Assembly: GCA_025210805.1 (NCBI GenBank)
Contig: JAOAQX010000023.1
Location: 62,001-126,000 of the forward strand
Source of the DNA: Flavobacteriales bacterium
Lineage (GTDB): Bacteria; Bacteroidota; Bacteroidia; Flavobacteriales; CAJXXR01
Reading direction: 5' to 3'
Length of the DNA stretch: 64,000 bases
Translations under genes and position numbers: made by a program
Part shown: positions 46,271 to 53,454 of the stretch, piece after piece
Position numbering within the stretch: position 1 is the first letter of the stretch
Layout: every line of letters begins with the position of its first letter
Notes under the pieces: generated by a model
Told to the model about the DNA's origin: nothing
What the model saw: only the letters and a program-made list of their open reading frames with translations
Databases searched by the model: none

Positions 46271-46795
46271 TTAATAATCGGTTACAGTATACGACCATTT
46301 CTGATCTGTCGAAAAATTTATTTGTCCTTTAAATACAAAGTCGTAAATATCTGATTCAACCGTCCAAATATCTTTATCCTTACGTATAAATGTTATTTTT
46401 TCTGCCTTGTCTAATGGGTTTATTCCATTGTCTGGAGCAAAAGCAATTAGTTGCCAAAAAAGTCTTGAATTAGAAGGATTCTCAGGTGACACTAAAGTAT
46501 CTAAAGTATCGAGTTCTATGAGCAGAGATTGAATGCTATATATGTCTGTCAGTTCCTTTCCTTCCTTGAATACTGGATTTTTCTCAGTCGTCACGACAAA
46601 GACATGATTGTGTCCTTCTGCGATCTTGTATTCATTTTCAACAGTATCAATGTCAAGAGTCGAATTTTCGAATGTCTTTAAAGTTGTACTGATTTCCCAA
46701 TGGTCAACATAGTCGCTAATATTCATATTGTCTGATTGGATACAACTTGTTAAAAGTAGTATCAAGGCTGTCACTATTACTATTAAATTCTTCAT
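46271..46795 (-). CDS. Putative lipoprotein, lipocalin-like
   Basis: A 174-residue protein with a lipoprotein signal (MKNLIVIVTALILLLTSC) and a beta-rich mature region (YVDHWEISTTLKTFENS, then GHNHVFVVTTEK and WSYTVTDY at the end). No named family. CCGTTATATGGC precedes the start at the cassette-like border and a spacer A-type half-site follows the stop. Likely a single-gene cassette. Confidence 0.75.
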   Translation of the reverse strand: MKNLIVIVTALILLLTSCIQSDNMNISDYVDHWEISTTLKTFENSTLDIDTVENEYKIAEGHNHVFVVTTEKNPVFKEGKELTDIYSIQSLLIELDTLDTLVSPENPSNSRLFWQLIAFAPDNGINPLDKAEKITFIRKDKDIWTVESDIYDFVFKGQINFSTDQKWSYTVTDY

Positions 46796-46987
46796 TGTCT
46801 TTTTAATGCCATATAACGGATCGACTGTATCGAGAGTACTTACGATGGAAACTTTCTCTGATCACAGCGGTTTTCCCTTAAATATGTTTGTTAATTTACT
46901 CCAAAGAATTGACTTACTTTTTCTTTGATTCAAATAATTCTACACAAATATGCCATTGTAGAAGTTCTGTGAATTTATCGTAGTTAA

Positions 46988-47356
46988 TCAATTTTTTGTT
47001 TCTTTTTCTACTTGTATGTGAGCCCATTTTAAAGGTTGATCATCGTTTTTATTGTTTAAGATACATTCAAAAAGGTTTGATTTATCTTCAAATGGACCTA
47101 CAAATTTCCAATTTAAATACCCTGTGTCCCATAATTTGTTTGCCAGTATAAGAGCAGTGTACACTAGGTTTTTATTATCTGACTCAGACGTTTCAATTTT
47201 GAAGTCTGCTTGAAATTGGTTATCAATTTTGTGGTATCTATTGATTTTTATGTCAATAAGCCTATGTCCGATTTTACCTTCATATAGATTTATATATTTC
47301 TCAAGTTTTCTCTTGATTTTTGTTTGAAAGTTTATTGTGAATCTTATTGTCGTCAT
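46988..47356 (-). CDS. Hypothetical protein preceded by a GTTAGATGC cassette core
   Basis: From ATG 47356 (MTTIRFTINFQTKIKRK) the protein has 122 residues: a soluble alpha/beta protein with no family I recognise. An upstream in-frame ATG lies inside GTTAGATGCAT, which is the cassette core, so the downstream ATG is preferred. GTTAGAT is an exact match to the attC R' consensus GTTRRRY. Confidence 0.7.
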   Translation of the reverse strand: MTTIRFTINFQTKIKRKLEKYINLYEGKIGHRLIDIKINRYHKIDNQFQADFKIETSESDNKNLVYTALILANKLWDTGYLNWKFVGPFEDKSNLFECILNNKNDDQPLKWAHIQVEKETKN

Positions 47357-47369
47357 TTTATTCTTATGC

Positions 47370-47376
47370 ATCTAAC
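47370..47376 (-). other. R' core GTTAGAT (exact GTTRRRY)
   Basis: The minus strand reads GTTAGATGC at the 5' border of the unit, the same start as many proteobacterial integron cassettes. The attC palindrome expected on its 5' side is replaced by the intron-like sequence from 47415. Confidence 0.5.
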
Positions 47377-47414
47377 CGTTAAGTATATGGCGCGTTTTAA
47401 TACATTTTTACATA

Positions 47415-47661
47415 GTGCATGTATCACGAATGGTAAATTTAATCCTTTTCGAAAAGAAAATGATGTTCCCAATGGTTTAAAGTCCCTGATGCGAGGAAGT
47501 GACGATACTAAATAAAGTAAGTGGCAAGGTTGTTACCTGTAAGGGTAGGGTATCACCACAAAAAGACTTGTACAACGTGAATTTATAAGTCTATCAAACT
47601 ACTCTCCCAAGTAAGTATCATTATTGAACCGCCGTATACGAGACCCGTACGTACGGTGGTG
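47415..47661 (+). mobile_element. Group II intron-like remnant, copy 2 (5' fragment plus domain V-like hairpin)
   Basis: It begins GTGCATG and shares 47431-47537 with copy 1. It continues to a hairpin at 47627-47661 (ACCGCCGTATACG...CGTACGTACGGTGGT) that looks like group II intron domain V as found after bacterial maturase genes. The reverse transcriptase frame is absent, so about 2 kb would be deleted. It is opposite in orientation to the cassette genes. Bases 47662-47777 hold no gene. Confidence 0.45.
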
Positions 47662-47777
47662 TATTCAGTTGTTTTAATTTTATAGGTTTTCATGAATCGC
47701 TTCGCTTATTTGAGAGGCGAACTCCATCAGTTTAGTTGGCGGAGCGGTCTACTCGATTGTGGTGTCGTTTTAATTTT

Positions 47778-48347
47778 TTAAGCAATTCTAATCACTCGAC
47801 ACTTTTGACATAAAGGATATTCTTTTAGTAAGGGTTTGATTCGATTGTGCATTTCATCAAAACTTTCTCCATACAAGTATAAAGAAGTTTCTTCTCCTTC
47901 CCAATAACTCGCAATGTGACCTGTTTTAAAATCACCCAATAGACGTTCTATTTCTTGATATACAAAATTCACATCGCAGTCTTTGTAAATTGCTTCATCT
48001 AAATCTTTACCATTTAAGTATAGTCCTAAACCTTGATGAACTCCAAAAGGTATTTTTCTAACCTCTGTATTTTTATTCTTAGGGTAAATAATTATTTGCG
48101 AGCCTATAGGTGTTAACATAGCTTCCATTACACCCATAATAGCTTCAATGTTTTCGTCAGAATCTTCGGCAAGCTGTATTTCTATATCACAAGATGCTAT
48201 TTCTCCATTTGGTTCTTGTAATGTTCCGCCACCTGTAACTTCTGCTTCAAAATCTAATTTTTTCAACGCCTCTTGCAATGCATCTTCTAAATCATGTCGA
48301 TGCAATGGTTGTAATTTCGCGTTCAAATTTATCGTTAAGTTCAGCAT
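47778..48347 (-). CDS. Hypothetical protein with a C-terminal CxxC
   Basis: A 189-residue acidic soluble protein (MLNLTINLNAKLQPLHRHDLEDALQEALKK..., shown to residue 18 and following) with a ferredoxin-like rhythm in the N-terminal half. CQKCRVIRIA lies at the end, a possible metal or redox pair. I recognise no family. It is a unit of cluster III, with GTTCTGTGC upstream. Confidence 0.7.
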   Translation of the reverse strand: MLNLTINLNAKLQPLHRHDLEDALQEALKKLDFEAEVTGGGTLQEPNGEIASCDIEIQLAEDSDENIEAIMGVMEAMLTPIGSQIIIYPKNKNTEVRKIPFGVHQGLGLYLNGKDLDEAIYKDCDVNFVYQEIERLLGDFKTGHIASYWEGEETSLYLYGESFDEMHNRIKPLLKEYPLCQKCRVIRIA

Positions 48348-48543
48348 AATATTTTCCTTAAGCTATTTCTGTTTCTTTTTTTGAAGTACCGCCAATGGAC
48401 TTGGCTATGCACAGAACGGGATTTAGTAGGTGTTTATTTTGCCTAGTCACCGAACCTGCGAGCCACTTTTTATATTGTTATTTTTTTGAACTAAGTTACA
48501 AAATTTGCGAGCGTTGCAGGTAATCAAACCCCTTGGCATAAGA

Positions 48544-48572
48544 ACCTAACACCCGTATTGGGTATAGGCGTT
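48544..48572 (-). other. attC-like site with exact GTTAGGT core
   Basis: On the minus strand it reads AACGCCTATACCC, AATA, CGGGTGTTAGGT. CCC pairs with GGG, AAC with GTT, and GTTAGGT matches GTTRRRY exactly. It directly abuts the left border of spacer repeat A copy 6. The rest of 48348-48543 carries further inverted fragments (TGCGAGC, GCATAAG) and no gene. Confidence 0.5.
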
Positions 48573-48732
48573 GTTTAACTAAAACCCATTTCATGGGTAG
48601 CTTTTCTCAAAAGTACATAAAACTACAAAATTCTCTAATTTTAAGAAATTTAAAGATCATGAAAAAATCCCGATGTTTCGGGATCTTCAGATTTGCTCTG
48701 CGAGCAATCCAAAGACTTAGTTATTGTAGCTC
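48571..48732 (-). repeat. Spacer repeat A, copy 6 (internally deleted)
   Basis: It has the left border (TTTAACTAAAACCCATTTCATGGG), then jumps from AAGATCATGAAAAAAT to the CCCGATGTTTCGGG palindrome and the GAGCAATCCAAAGACTTAGTTATTG right end. The terminator hairpin and the 65-nt element are missing. It follows the stop of the Fic gene. Confidence 0.85.
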
Positions 48733-48739
48733 GTTTTTT

Positions 48740-49780
48740 TTAGAAGTATGTTTTTACTGCAAATTCAAACTGCGTTATAAAAATTTCTTTAAATCTTGAT
48801 ATGTTGTTCTGTTCGTAGAAGAGTAGCATAGCTTTTTTATAATCAATTGAGTCAACCGTTCTAAATGATAATGGACAATAGTTTTCGTTCATTAAAATTG
48901 CGTTGCTTACAATTCGAGCAGTTCTTTTGTTTCCATCCATAAATGGTTGTATATAAGAAATTAAAACTAGTGTTAGTAGTGCTTTTTCAAATATGCTTTT
49001 CTTTGAGTTTATTAACATACAAGTTTGCTCTAAAGCCTCTAAAATCTGAAATTGATTCTCGAGAGGTCTGTAATTTGTTCCTGAAATACCAACTCTTCGT
49101 TTTCTTAAATTTCTTTCAACTCCAAGTTCTTTCATTAAAACACTATGAATATCCTCAATTGTTGAAACAGATAAAGGATGCAAGTAATCTGAGTTTTTAA
49201 TGATAAAATCTAAGGCGTCTTTGTGGTTTAAAAGCATAGTTGCTTCTTCCTTGGTTTTTCCAGAGGCGGTTTCTTTTTCTTTCAAAAGTCTCTCTGTTTC
49301 GAGCAAAGAATAGGTATTCCCTTCAATTTGAGAAGATTTCCAGCTTAAATCGATTGCTAATCTATCTAATTCTTTTTTATATTCTTTTTCTGATAGTTGT
49401 TGAATGTTAGACTCGTATTTCTTTTGTAAATAATCTAACTTTTCAAGTTCAGTTTTGGTAAATACAGAATGTTTATTGAGTGTTTCGGTAATAACAGATA
49501 AATTGAAGCTTTCTTTGATTTTTCTTTCGTCAATTTCCTTTTTATAATAGTTGTCTAAATCTATTGATTCTAAGAGTCCGTATGAAGCAGAAATAATATA
49601 TTTAGTACCTTTTCCTTGACCAACAGTTTCAAGTTTGTTTTCTTCTTTAAGTTTATTTAGAAGACGCTTTAAAGTCGCATAACTTAGGTTTAATTCTAAA
49701 TTATCAAATATTTCTTTAGAAGAAGATTTGTCGTTTGATTTTAGAAATTCAATGATTTCAATTTCTCTCTGAGAATTCAT
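48740..49780 (-). CDS. Fic-domain protein with N-terminal winged helix; altered catalytic motif
   Basis: A 346-residue protein: an N-terminal helix-turn-helix (about 1-65), the class II inhibitory motif S149-SQI-E153-G154, and the Fic core ending Q278-PFMDGNKRTAR289. The canonical motif is HPFx(D/E)GNxRxxR; here the first His is Gln, so normal AMP transfer is doubtful. Fic proteins modify Tyr, Thr or Ser of targets and occur as toxins and defence factors. The unit starts GTTGTAGCTC and ends GAGCTACAATAAC, complementary boundaries. Confidence 0.88.
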   Translation of the reverse strand: MNSQREIEIIEFLKSNDKSSSKEIFDNLELNLSYATLKRLLNKLKEENKLETVGQGKGTKYIISASYGLLESIDLDNYYKKEIDERKIKESFNLSVITETLNKHSVFTKTELEKLDYLQKKYESNIQQLSEKEYKKELDRLAIDLSWKSSQIEGNTYSLLETERLLKEKETASGKTKEEATMLLNHKDALDFIIKNSDYLHPLSVSTIEDIHSVLMKELGVERNLRKRRVGISGTNYRPLENQFQILEALEQTCMLINSKKSIFEKALLTLVLISYIQPFMDGNKRTARIVSNAILMNENYCPLSFRTVDSIDYKKAMLLFYEQNNISRFKEIFITQFEFAVKTYF

Positions 49781-49866
49781 TTTAAGCTCAAATTTTCGAT
49801 AAAATTACAGAATTAAGCTCAAGTAGAGTGTATTTATGAGCTAAAATGCGGTTTTAAATGAGCTAC

Positions 49867-49911
49867 AACACTAAATGCAGATGGACGTTTTAATTCCGTT
49901 TGCATCTTGTT
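49867..49911 (-). other. attC-like site between the Fic and STAND units
   Basis: On the minus strand it reads AAC, AAG, ATGCAAACGGA, a short loop ATTAAAACG, TCCATCTGCAT, TTAGT, GTT, then GTAGCTC. The arms ATGCAAACGGA and TCCATCTGCAT pair at 9 of 11 positions. The right end is the start of the Fic unit, the left end is the left border of spacer repeat A copy 7. Confidence 0.55.
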
Positions 49912-50312
49912 GAACTAAACCCGCTTCACGGGTAGCTGATTTCTCAAAAGTACATAAAACTACAAAATTCTTTAATTTTAAGAAATTTAAAGATCATGAA
50001 AAAAGACCTTTGATTGCTCAAAAGTCTTCTCTTTATCTTCTTAAGTCCTGAAAAATGGATTTGTAAAGCCTAAACTTATTTGTCGCAAAACCCATAGTGT
50101 TTTGAAATGTTTTTCGAAACGTAAGTAAACCATTTCTCTGTGTAATTTAAGAAAGGTGAAATGCCGATACATTACTAAAAGTCAATTATGAACAAAGTGA
50201 ACTAATTGAATATTTAGTAAGTAATCGGTGCAACAGCGTGGGTTTTAGTCAATCCCGATGTTTCGGGATCTTCAGATTTTGCTCTGCGAGCAATCCGAAG
50301 ACTTAGTTATTT
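49909..50312 (-). repeat. Spacer repeat A, copy 7 (full length; non-coding cassette)
   Basis: A full copy. Its inner part begins GTTGAACTAAACCCGC (plus strand) and ends GCGTGGGTTTTAGTCAA at about 50257, an inverted repeat like the two ends of a cassette. Inside are the terminator hairpin (about 50000-50030), an AT-rich conserved block and the 65-nt element. After it come the CCCGATGTTTCGGG palindrome and the attC-like right end next to the STAND gene stop. Confidence 0.88.
50164..50228. repeat. 65-nt conserved element, copy 3
   Basis: Identical to the copy at 4143 and within spacer repeat A copy 7. Confidence 0.7.
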
Positions 50313-50326
50313 TAGCAACTGGGCTT

Positions 50327-52987
50327 TTATTCAATTTTTATATTTTTTGCACATTCTCCTTCAAAATTTTGTCCTAATTCAAAACTCACTAATTGACCAT
50401 TATCAATTTTTTTCCATTCAGTACGGTTATTAATATCAATGAAGTCAACCATATTAGCGTAATGTCGTTTATTTTCAGATTCGATAAATACAAAAGGTTT
50501 GCTTATGTTACTCTTACTTCTTGAAATTACTCCCATAATTCTTTCATTAGAGTTTGATGAAGAATCATCTAATAAATAGTTTAAGGAGAAATCATCAAAT
50601 TTATCCGAATACCTATGTACAATTTTATGCTTTAATTGTGTTAGACCTATTTTTGAATTGTTTTTTATAATTAATTCTTTAAAATAATTTTTGTCTACCT
50701 CGTCTGATAAAACAGGAATTTGTTGTAGACAAGCTAAAAGTGTCTCACAAAAATTCTTAATCATTTTAGGGTCTAAAATATTTTTATTGTAACATTCTTC
50801 ATAAACTGATATTGATTTTTTAAAATGACGTAGTGCATTATCATAATCTTTTTCAATTCTTGAAAAACTTTGTCCCATATGATTATAAAGAGAAATAAGC
50901 TCAGTATAAGCTACACGCTCATTTTTAGAATCTAACTCTGTATCTAGTAGAAGTTTTATTTTATGAACACCTTTATTGTATTCTCTTTTTGTATTGTAGA
51001 TACGAACAAATAAAAATGTTACAATTGGATGTTCAGGTTTTAATTCAAATAGTTTGTCGGCATAAATAAGTGAATTATCACTATCGTCCATTTGAAACAG
51101 TAAGAATTGAGAATAGAAAAATAGTAGTTTTGGGCTATTAGGAGCAACTTCAAGACCTAACTGATAATCATCATCAGCACCTAAAACATTACCTTCAGTT
51201 GCTTTAATAAAGGCTCCGACACGATAAGTTTCAAAATAACTAGGAATTATATTACGTGCTTCTTCTACTTTTCTTAGCGCATTAGGATAATCTTTTTTCC
51301 AAGATAGAGATAAGGCTTCTGTTAAAAATTTTGCAGCTATTTTTTCATTTGAATCTTTGTAAGAAATTGCATTAATGTCAAATTCGTTATAAGAATTTAT
51401 CTTTTTTAATTGTGCAGTAGAATTTGTTAGTTCTCTTATTTTTCTAGAAATTGATTTGACATAGTTAATTTCGATAGGGTGAGTTTTTGTCAAGAAATCC
51501 TTAGCAAAATCAGATATATAATAACTAGTATCTTCAATATTTTCTCTATCATTTATTTCACTACTTACAAGTGTTGTTCTAAAAAGTTCAAGTAAATATT
51601 GTCGGACGAGTATTGGTTCAATTTCAGCTAAATATATAATTTCTGCGGTACGCAAACTTTTTCTTGCAGCTCTAATTGTATCTAAAATATTTTTCGCCCC
51701 ATCACTCAGTTTATGATAAACATTTGTTAAACAGAAATTTAACAAATCGTTTTTGTTACTCAGAACCTCAGAAGGCGAAATTCCAGCTTCAACAGTACTT
51801 ACAAACCATTTAATTGCTAATGGATTGTAATAAAGTTTGGAAGATATATCGACTAAAGTTTTTTGAGGTAAGTTTATTAAAGTATCACTATTACGTATTT
51901 TAGCAATTCCTCTGATTAATCTAGTAGATTCATTTTCTGAAAAACCTTTTAGTTTTCTACGATATTCTAGCTCTCCTAGACCAATTCTAGAAGTTATTAA
52001 AATTGTGCTCTTCATTTGAGCTTCTCGTATAAAATTTATTACTTCTTCACTTTGAATTGTCTCTAAATTATCTATAATTATTAGGGTTTTGAATAGGCTT
52101 AAATATTCAAGTATTTGTTCAAGTTTGTTTTGAGATTGTTCAACCTCTAGTGTTTCAGAAATCAAATCAATTAAACCAGTATAGTTGGTGATTGTGTTAT
52201 GTATCTCTTCAATACCTTTTGAAGTTAACATAGTTGTTTTTGCGGATGTCCATATAATTAATTCAAATGGACTGTTTTCTCCCATATCTACTATGTCATA
52301 AGCAATTTTCAACGCTAAGGCTGTTTTACCAATTCCTCCGTCACCAATTATGCTTACAACTGAATTGCTGAAAATTAGTTTTTTTATATCTTCAACATCA
52401 TTTTTTCTTCCAATAAACCCAGTTTCATCAAAATCTGGTCTAGGTAAATTATGAATAACATTTTTTTCTATATTTTCTCTTTCAACTGTTGGTATAGTTA
52501 AAGTAAGAACATATGTAGGGTCTTTTTCAATTTTTTCCCTTGTCTCTAATGTTATATTCCATTCAATAGGAGAACTTTTTTTTATTTTGGAAACGAAATC
52601 GTAAATTACAGAAAAATCACCTCCAAGTAGTGGCCTAGTATGCATTACTCTATTTCTAATAGGAGTTATTTCAGACAACTCATTAAAAATACTCTTTAAG
52701 TATGTACTAGCTTCTTTTGTTAAGAAGGTATTATTTTTATTCAAGATAGTAAACGTATCATGAAAATCTAAAAAATCAATAGCCTCATCAATATTGTTTA
52801 AAATATCAGAACCAGGATTGTCTTTTTGATATCTTGCAATAACTTTTTCTTCAAGTTCTGTGTTTTTGAAAAAAGTTAAATCTGAATAATATGGAACTAT
52901 AAATCTATTTATGGTTGATTTTAAATCAATTTCTAGACCATAAATTAGAGCTGCTAGAGTTAATCTTACTTCTGTTATTTTTGACAT
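50327..52987 (-). CDS. HEPN-like/NB-ARC (STAND)/TPR/cold-shock-like protein, putative defence NLR
   Basis: An 886-residue protein. The N-terminal helical domain (1-130) carries R111-N-R-V-M-H116, a HEPN RNase-type Rx4H. NB-ARC NTPase: FIGRKNDVEDIKKLI, P-loop GDGGIGKT at about 215-222, Walker B LIIIDN at about 302-307, ILITSRIGLGE sensor. Then winged-helix and TPR-like repeats (about 560-800), and a last 70 residues resembling a cold-shock/OB domain (FVFIESENKRHYANMVDF, then NGQLVSFELGQNFEGECAKN). STAND proteins sense a phage or stress signal with their repeats and switch on the N-terminal effector. It heads cluster III behind leader repeat B. Confidence 0.8.
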   Translation of the reverse strand: MSKITEVRLTLAALIYGLEIDLKSTINRFIVPYYSDLTFFKNTELEEKVIARYQKDNPGSDILNNIDEAIDFLDFHDTFTILNKNNTFLTKEASTYLKSIFNELSEITPIRNRVMHTRPLLGGDFSVIYDFVSKIKKSSPIEWNITLETREKIEKDPTYVLTLTIPTVERENIEKNVIHNLPRPDFDETGFIGRKNDVEDIKKLIFSNSVVSIIGDGGIGKTALALKIAYDIVDMGENSPFELIIWTSAKTTMLTSKGIEEIHNTITNYTGLIDLISETLEVEQSQNKLEQILEYLSLFKTLIIIDNLETIQSEEVINFIREAQMKSTILITSRIGLGELEYRRKLKGFSENESTRLIRGIAKIRNSDTLINLPQKTLVDISSKLYYNPLAIKWFVSTVEAGISPSEVLSNKNDLLNFCLTNVYHKLSDGAKNILDTIRAARKSLRTAEIIYLAEIEPILVRQYLLELFRTTLVSSEINDRENIEDTSYYISDFAKDFLTKTHPIEINYVKSISRKIRELTNSTAQLKKINSYNEFDINAISYKDSNEKIAAKFLTEALSLSWKKDYPNALRKVEEARNIIPSYFETYRVGAFIKATEGNVLGADDDYQLGLEVAPNSPKLLFFYSQFLLFQMDDSDNSLIYADKLFELKPEHPIVTFLFVRIYNTKREYNKGVHKIKLLLDTELDSKNERVAYTELISLYNHMGQSFSRIEKDYDNALRHFKKSISVYEECYNKNILDPKMIKNFCETLLACLQQIPVLSDEVDKNYFKELIIKNNSKIGLTQLKHKIVHRYSDKFDDFSLNYLLDDSSSNSNERIMGVISRSKSNISKPFVFIESENKRHYANMVDFIDINNRTEWKKIDNGQLVSFELGQNFEGECAKNIKIE

Positions 52988-53024
52988 ATTTTAATTCAGG
53001 TTTCTGTTTTTTCTAATTGGGCAT

Positions 53025-53307
53025 AACAACCGAATAAACACACCCTAGCATAACATAGGTGCATTTATACGCCTTATACGTTTATATTCTTTCTGTCATA
53101 ATCAAAAACACAAAAAGCCCAGTAAATACAGGTTTTGGAAGTGAATCTAGAGGTACTATTTATATTTTTGAATATCATAAGACTAAGGTACAAAAAACAA
53201 TTTTATGAAAGAAGGATAGACGAATAATTATCCGTATACTATTCGAATAATATGCGACTATTGCTTTTTGGTTTTTGTTGGGTTTTTATTTCTCTGGACA
53301 ATGTTTG
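53025..53307 (-). repeat. Leader repeat B, copy 4
   Basis: It precedes the STAND gene. The attC-like palindrome is 53025-53082 (AACAACC, ATAAACACACC, loop, GGTGCATTTAT, ACGCCTTATAC, GTT). Beyond it are the shared GCCCAGTAAATACAGG, AATCTAGAGGTACTATTT and TATCCGTATACTATTCG blocks, then a Flavo-1-like element and the fumarylacetoacetase gene. Confidence 0.88.
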
Positions 53308-53386
53308 TTAGCCCCGATAGAGGCGGTATCCTTTTGTTTTTTGAAGAAAAACAAAAGATAAAGCCGAAAGCGGGAAATAGCTCCTA
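53308..53386 (+). ncRNA. Flavo-1-like structured element
   Basis: TTAGCCCCGATAGAGGCGG, TATCCTTTTGTTTTT, a loop, AAAAACAAAAGATA, then AAGCGGGAAATAGCTCC. A long inner hairpin (CTTTTGTTTTT/AAAAACAAAAG) and an outer AGCnCCCG...CGGG...GCT pairing are visible. It resembles the Flavo-1 RNA motif that recurs between genes in Flavobacteriia; I rely on memory for that. Worn or cut versions lie at the ends of leader copies 1, 2 and 3. Confidence 0.5.
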
Positions 53387-53391
53387 AAAAA

Positions 53392-53425
53392 AATACCATC
53401 CTTTCAAGAGAGAAAGAATGGTATT
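53392..53425. terminator. Terminator of the fumarylacetoacetase gene
   Basis: AATACCATCCTTTC...GAAAGAATGGTATT is a long stem followed by a T-run on the minus strand. Confidence 0.85.
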
Positions 53426-53454
53426 GAGCTTGTTTAAAAATTTTTCCTATTGTT

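Noticed and set aside
50327-52987. Avs-type or classic AbiA system
   Set aside because: The motifs fit NB-ARC with a HEPN-like start and cold-shock-like end; no reverse transcriptase, protease or PDEXK terminal domain of the known Avs types was seen.
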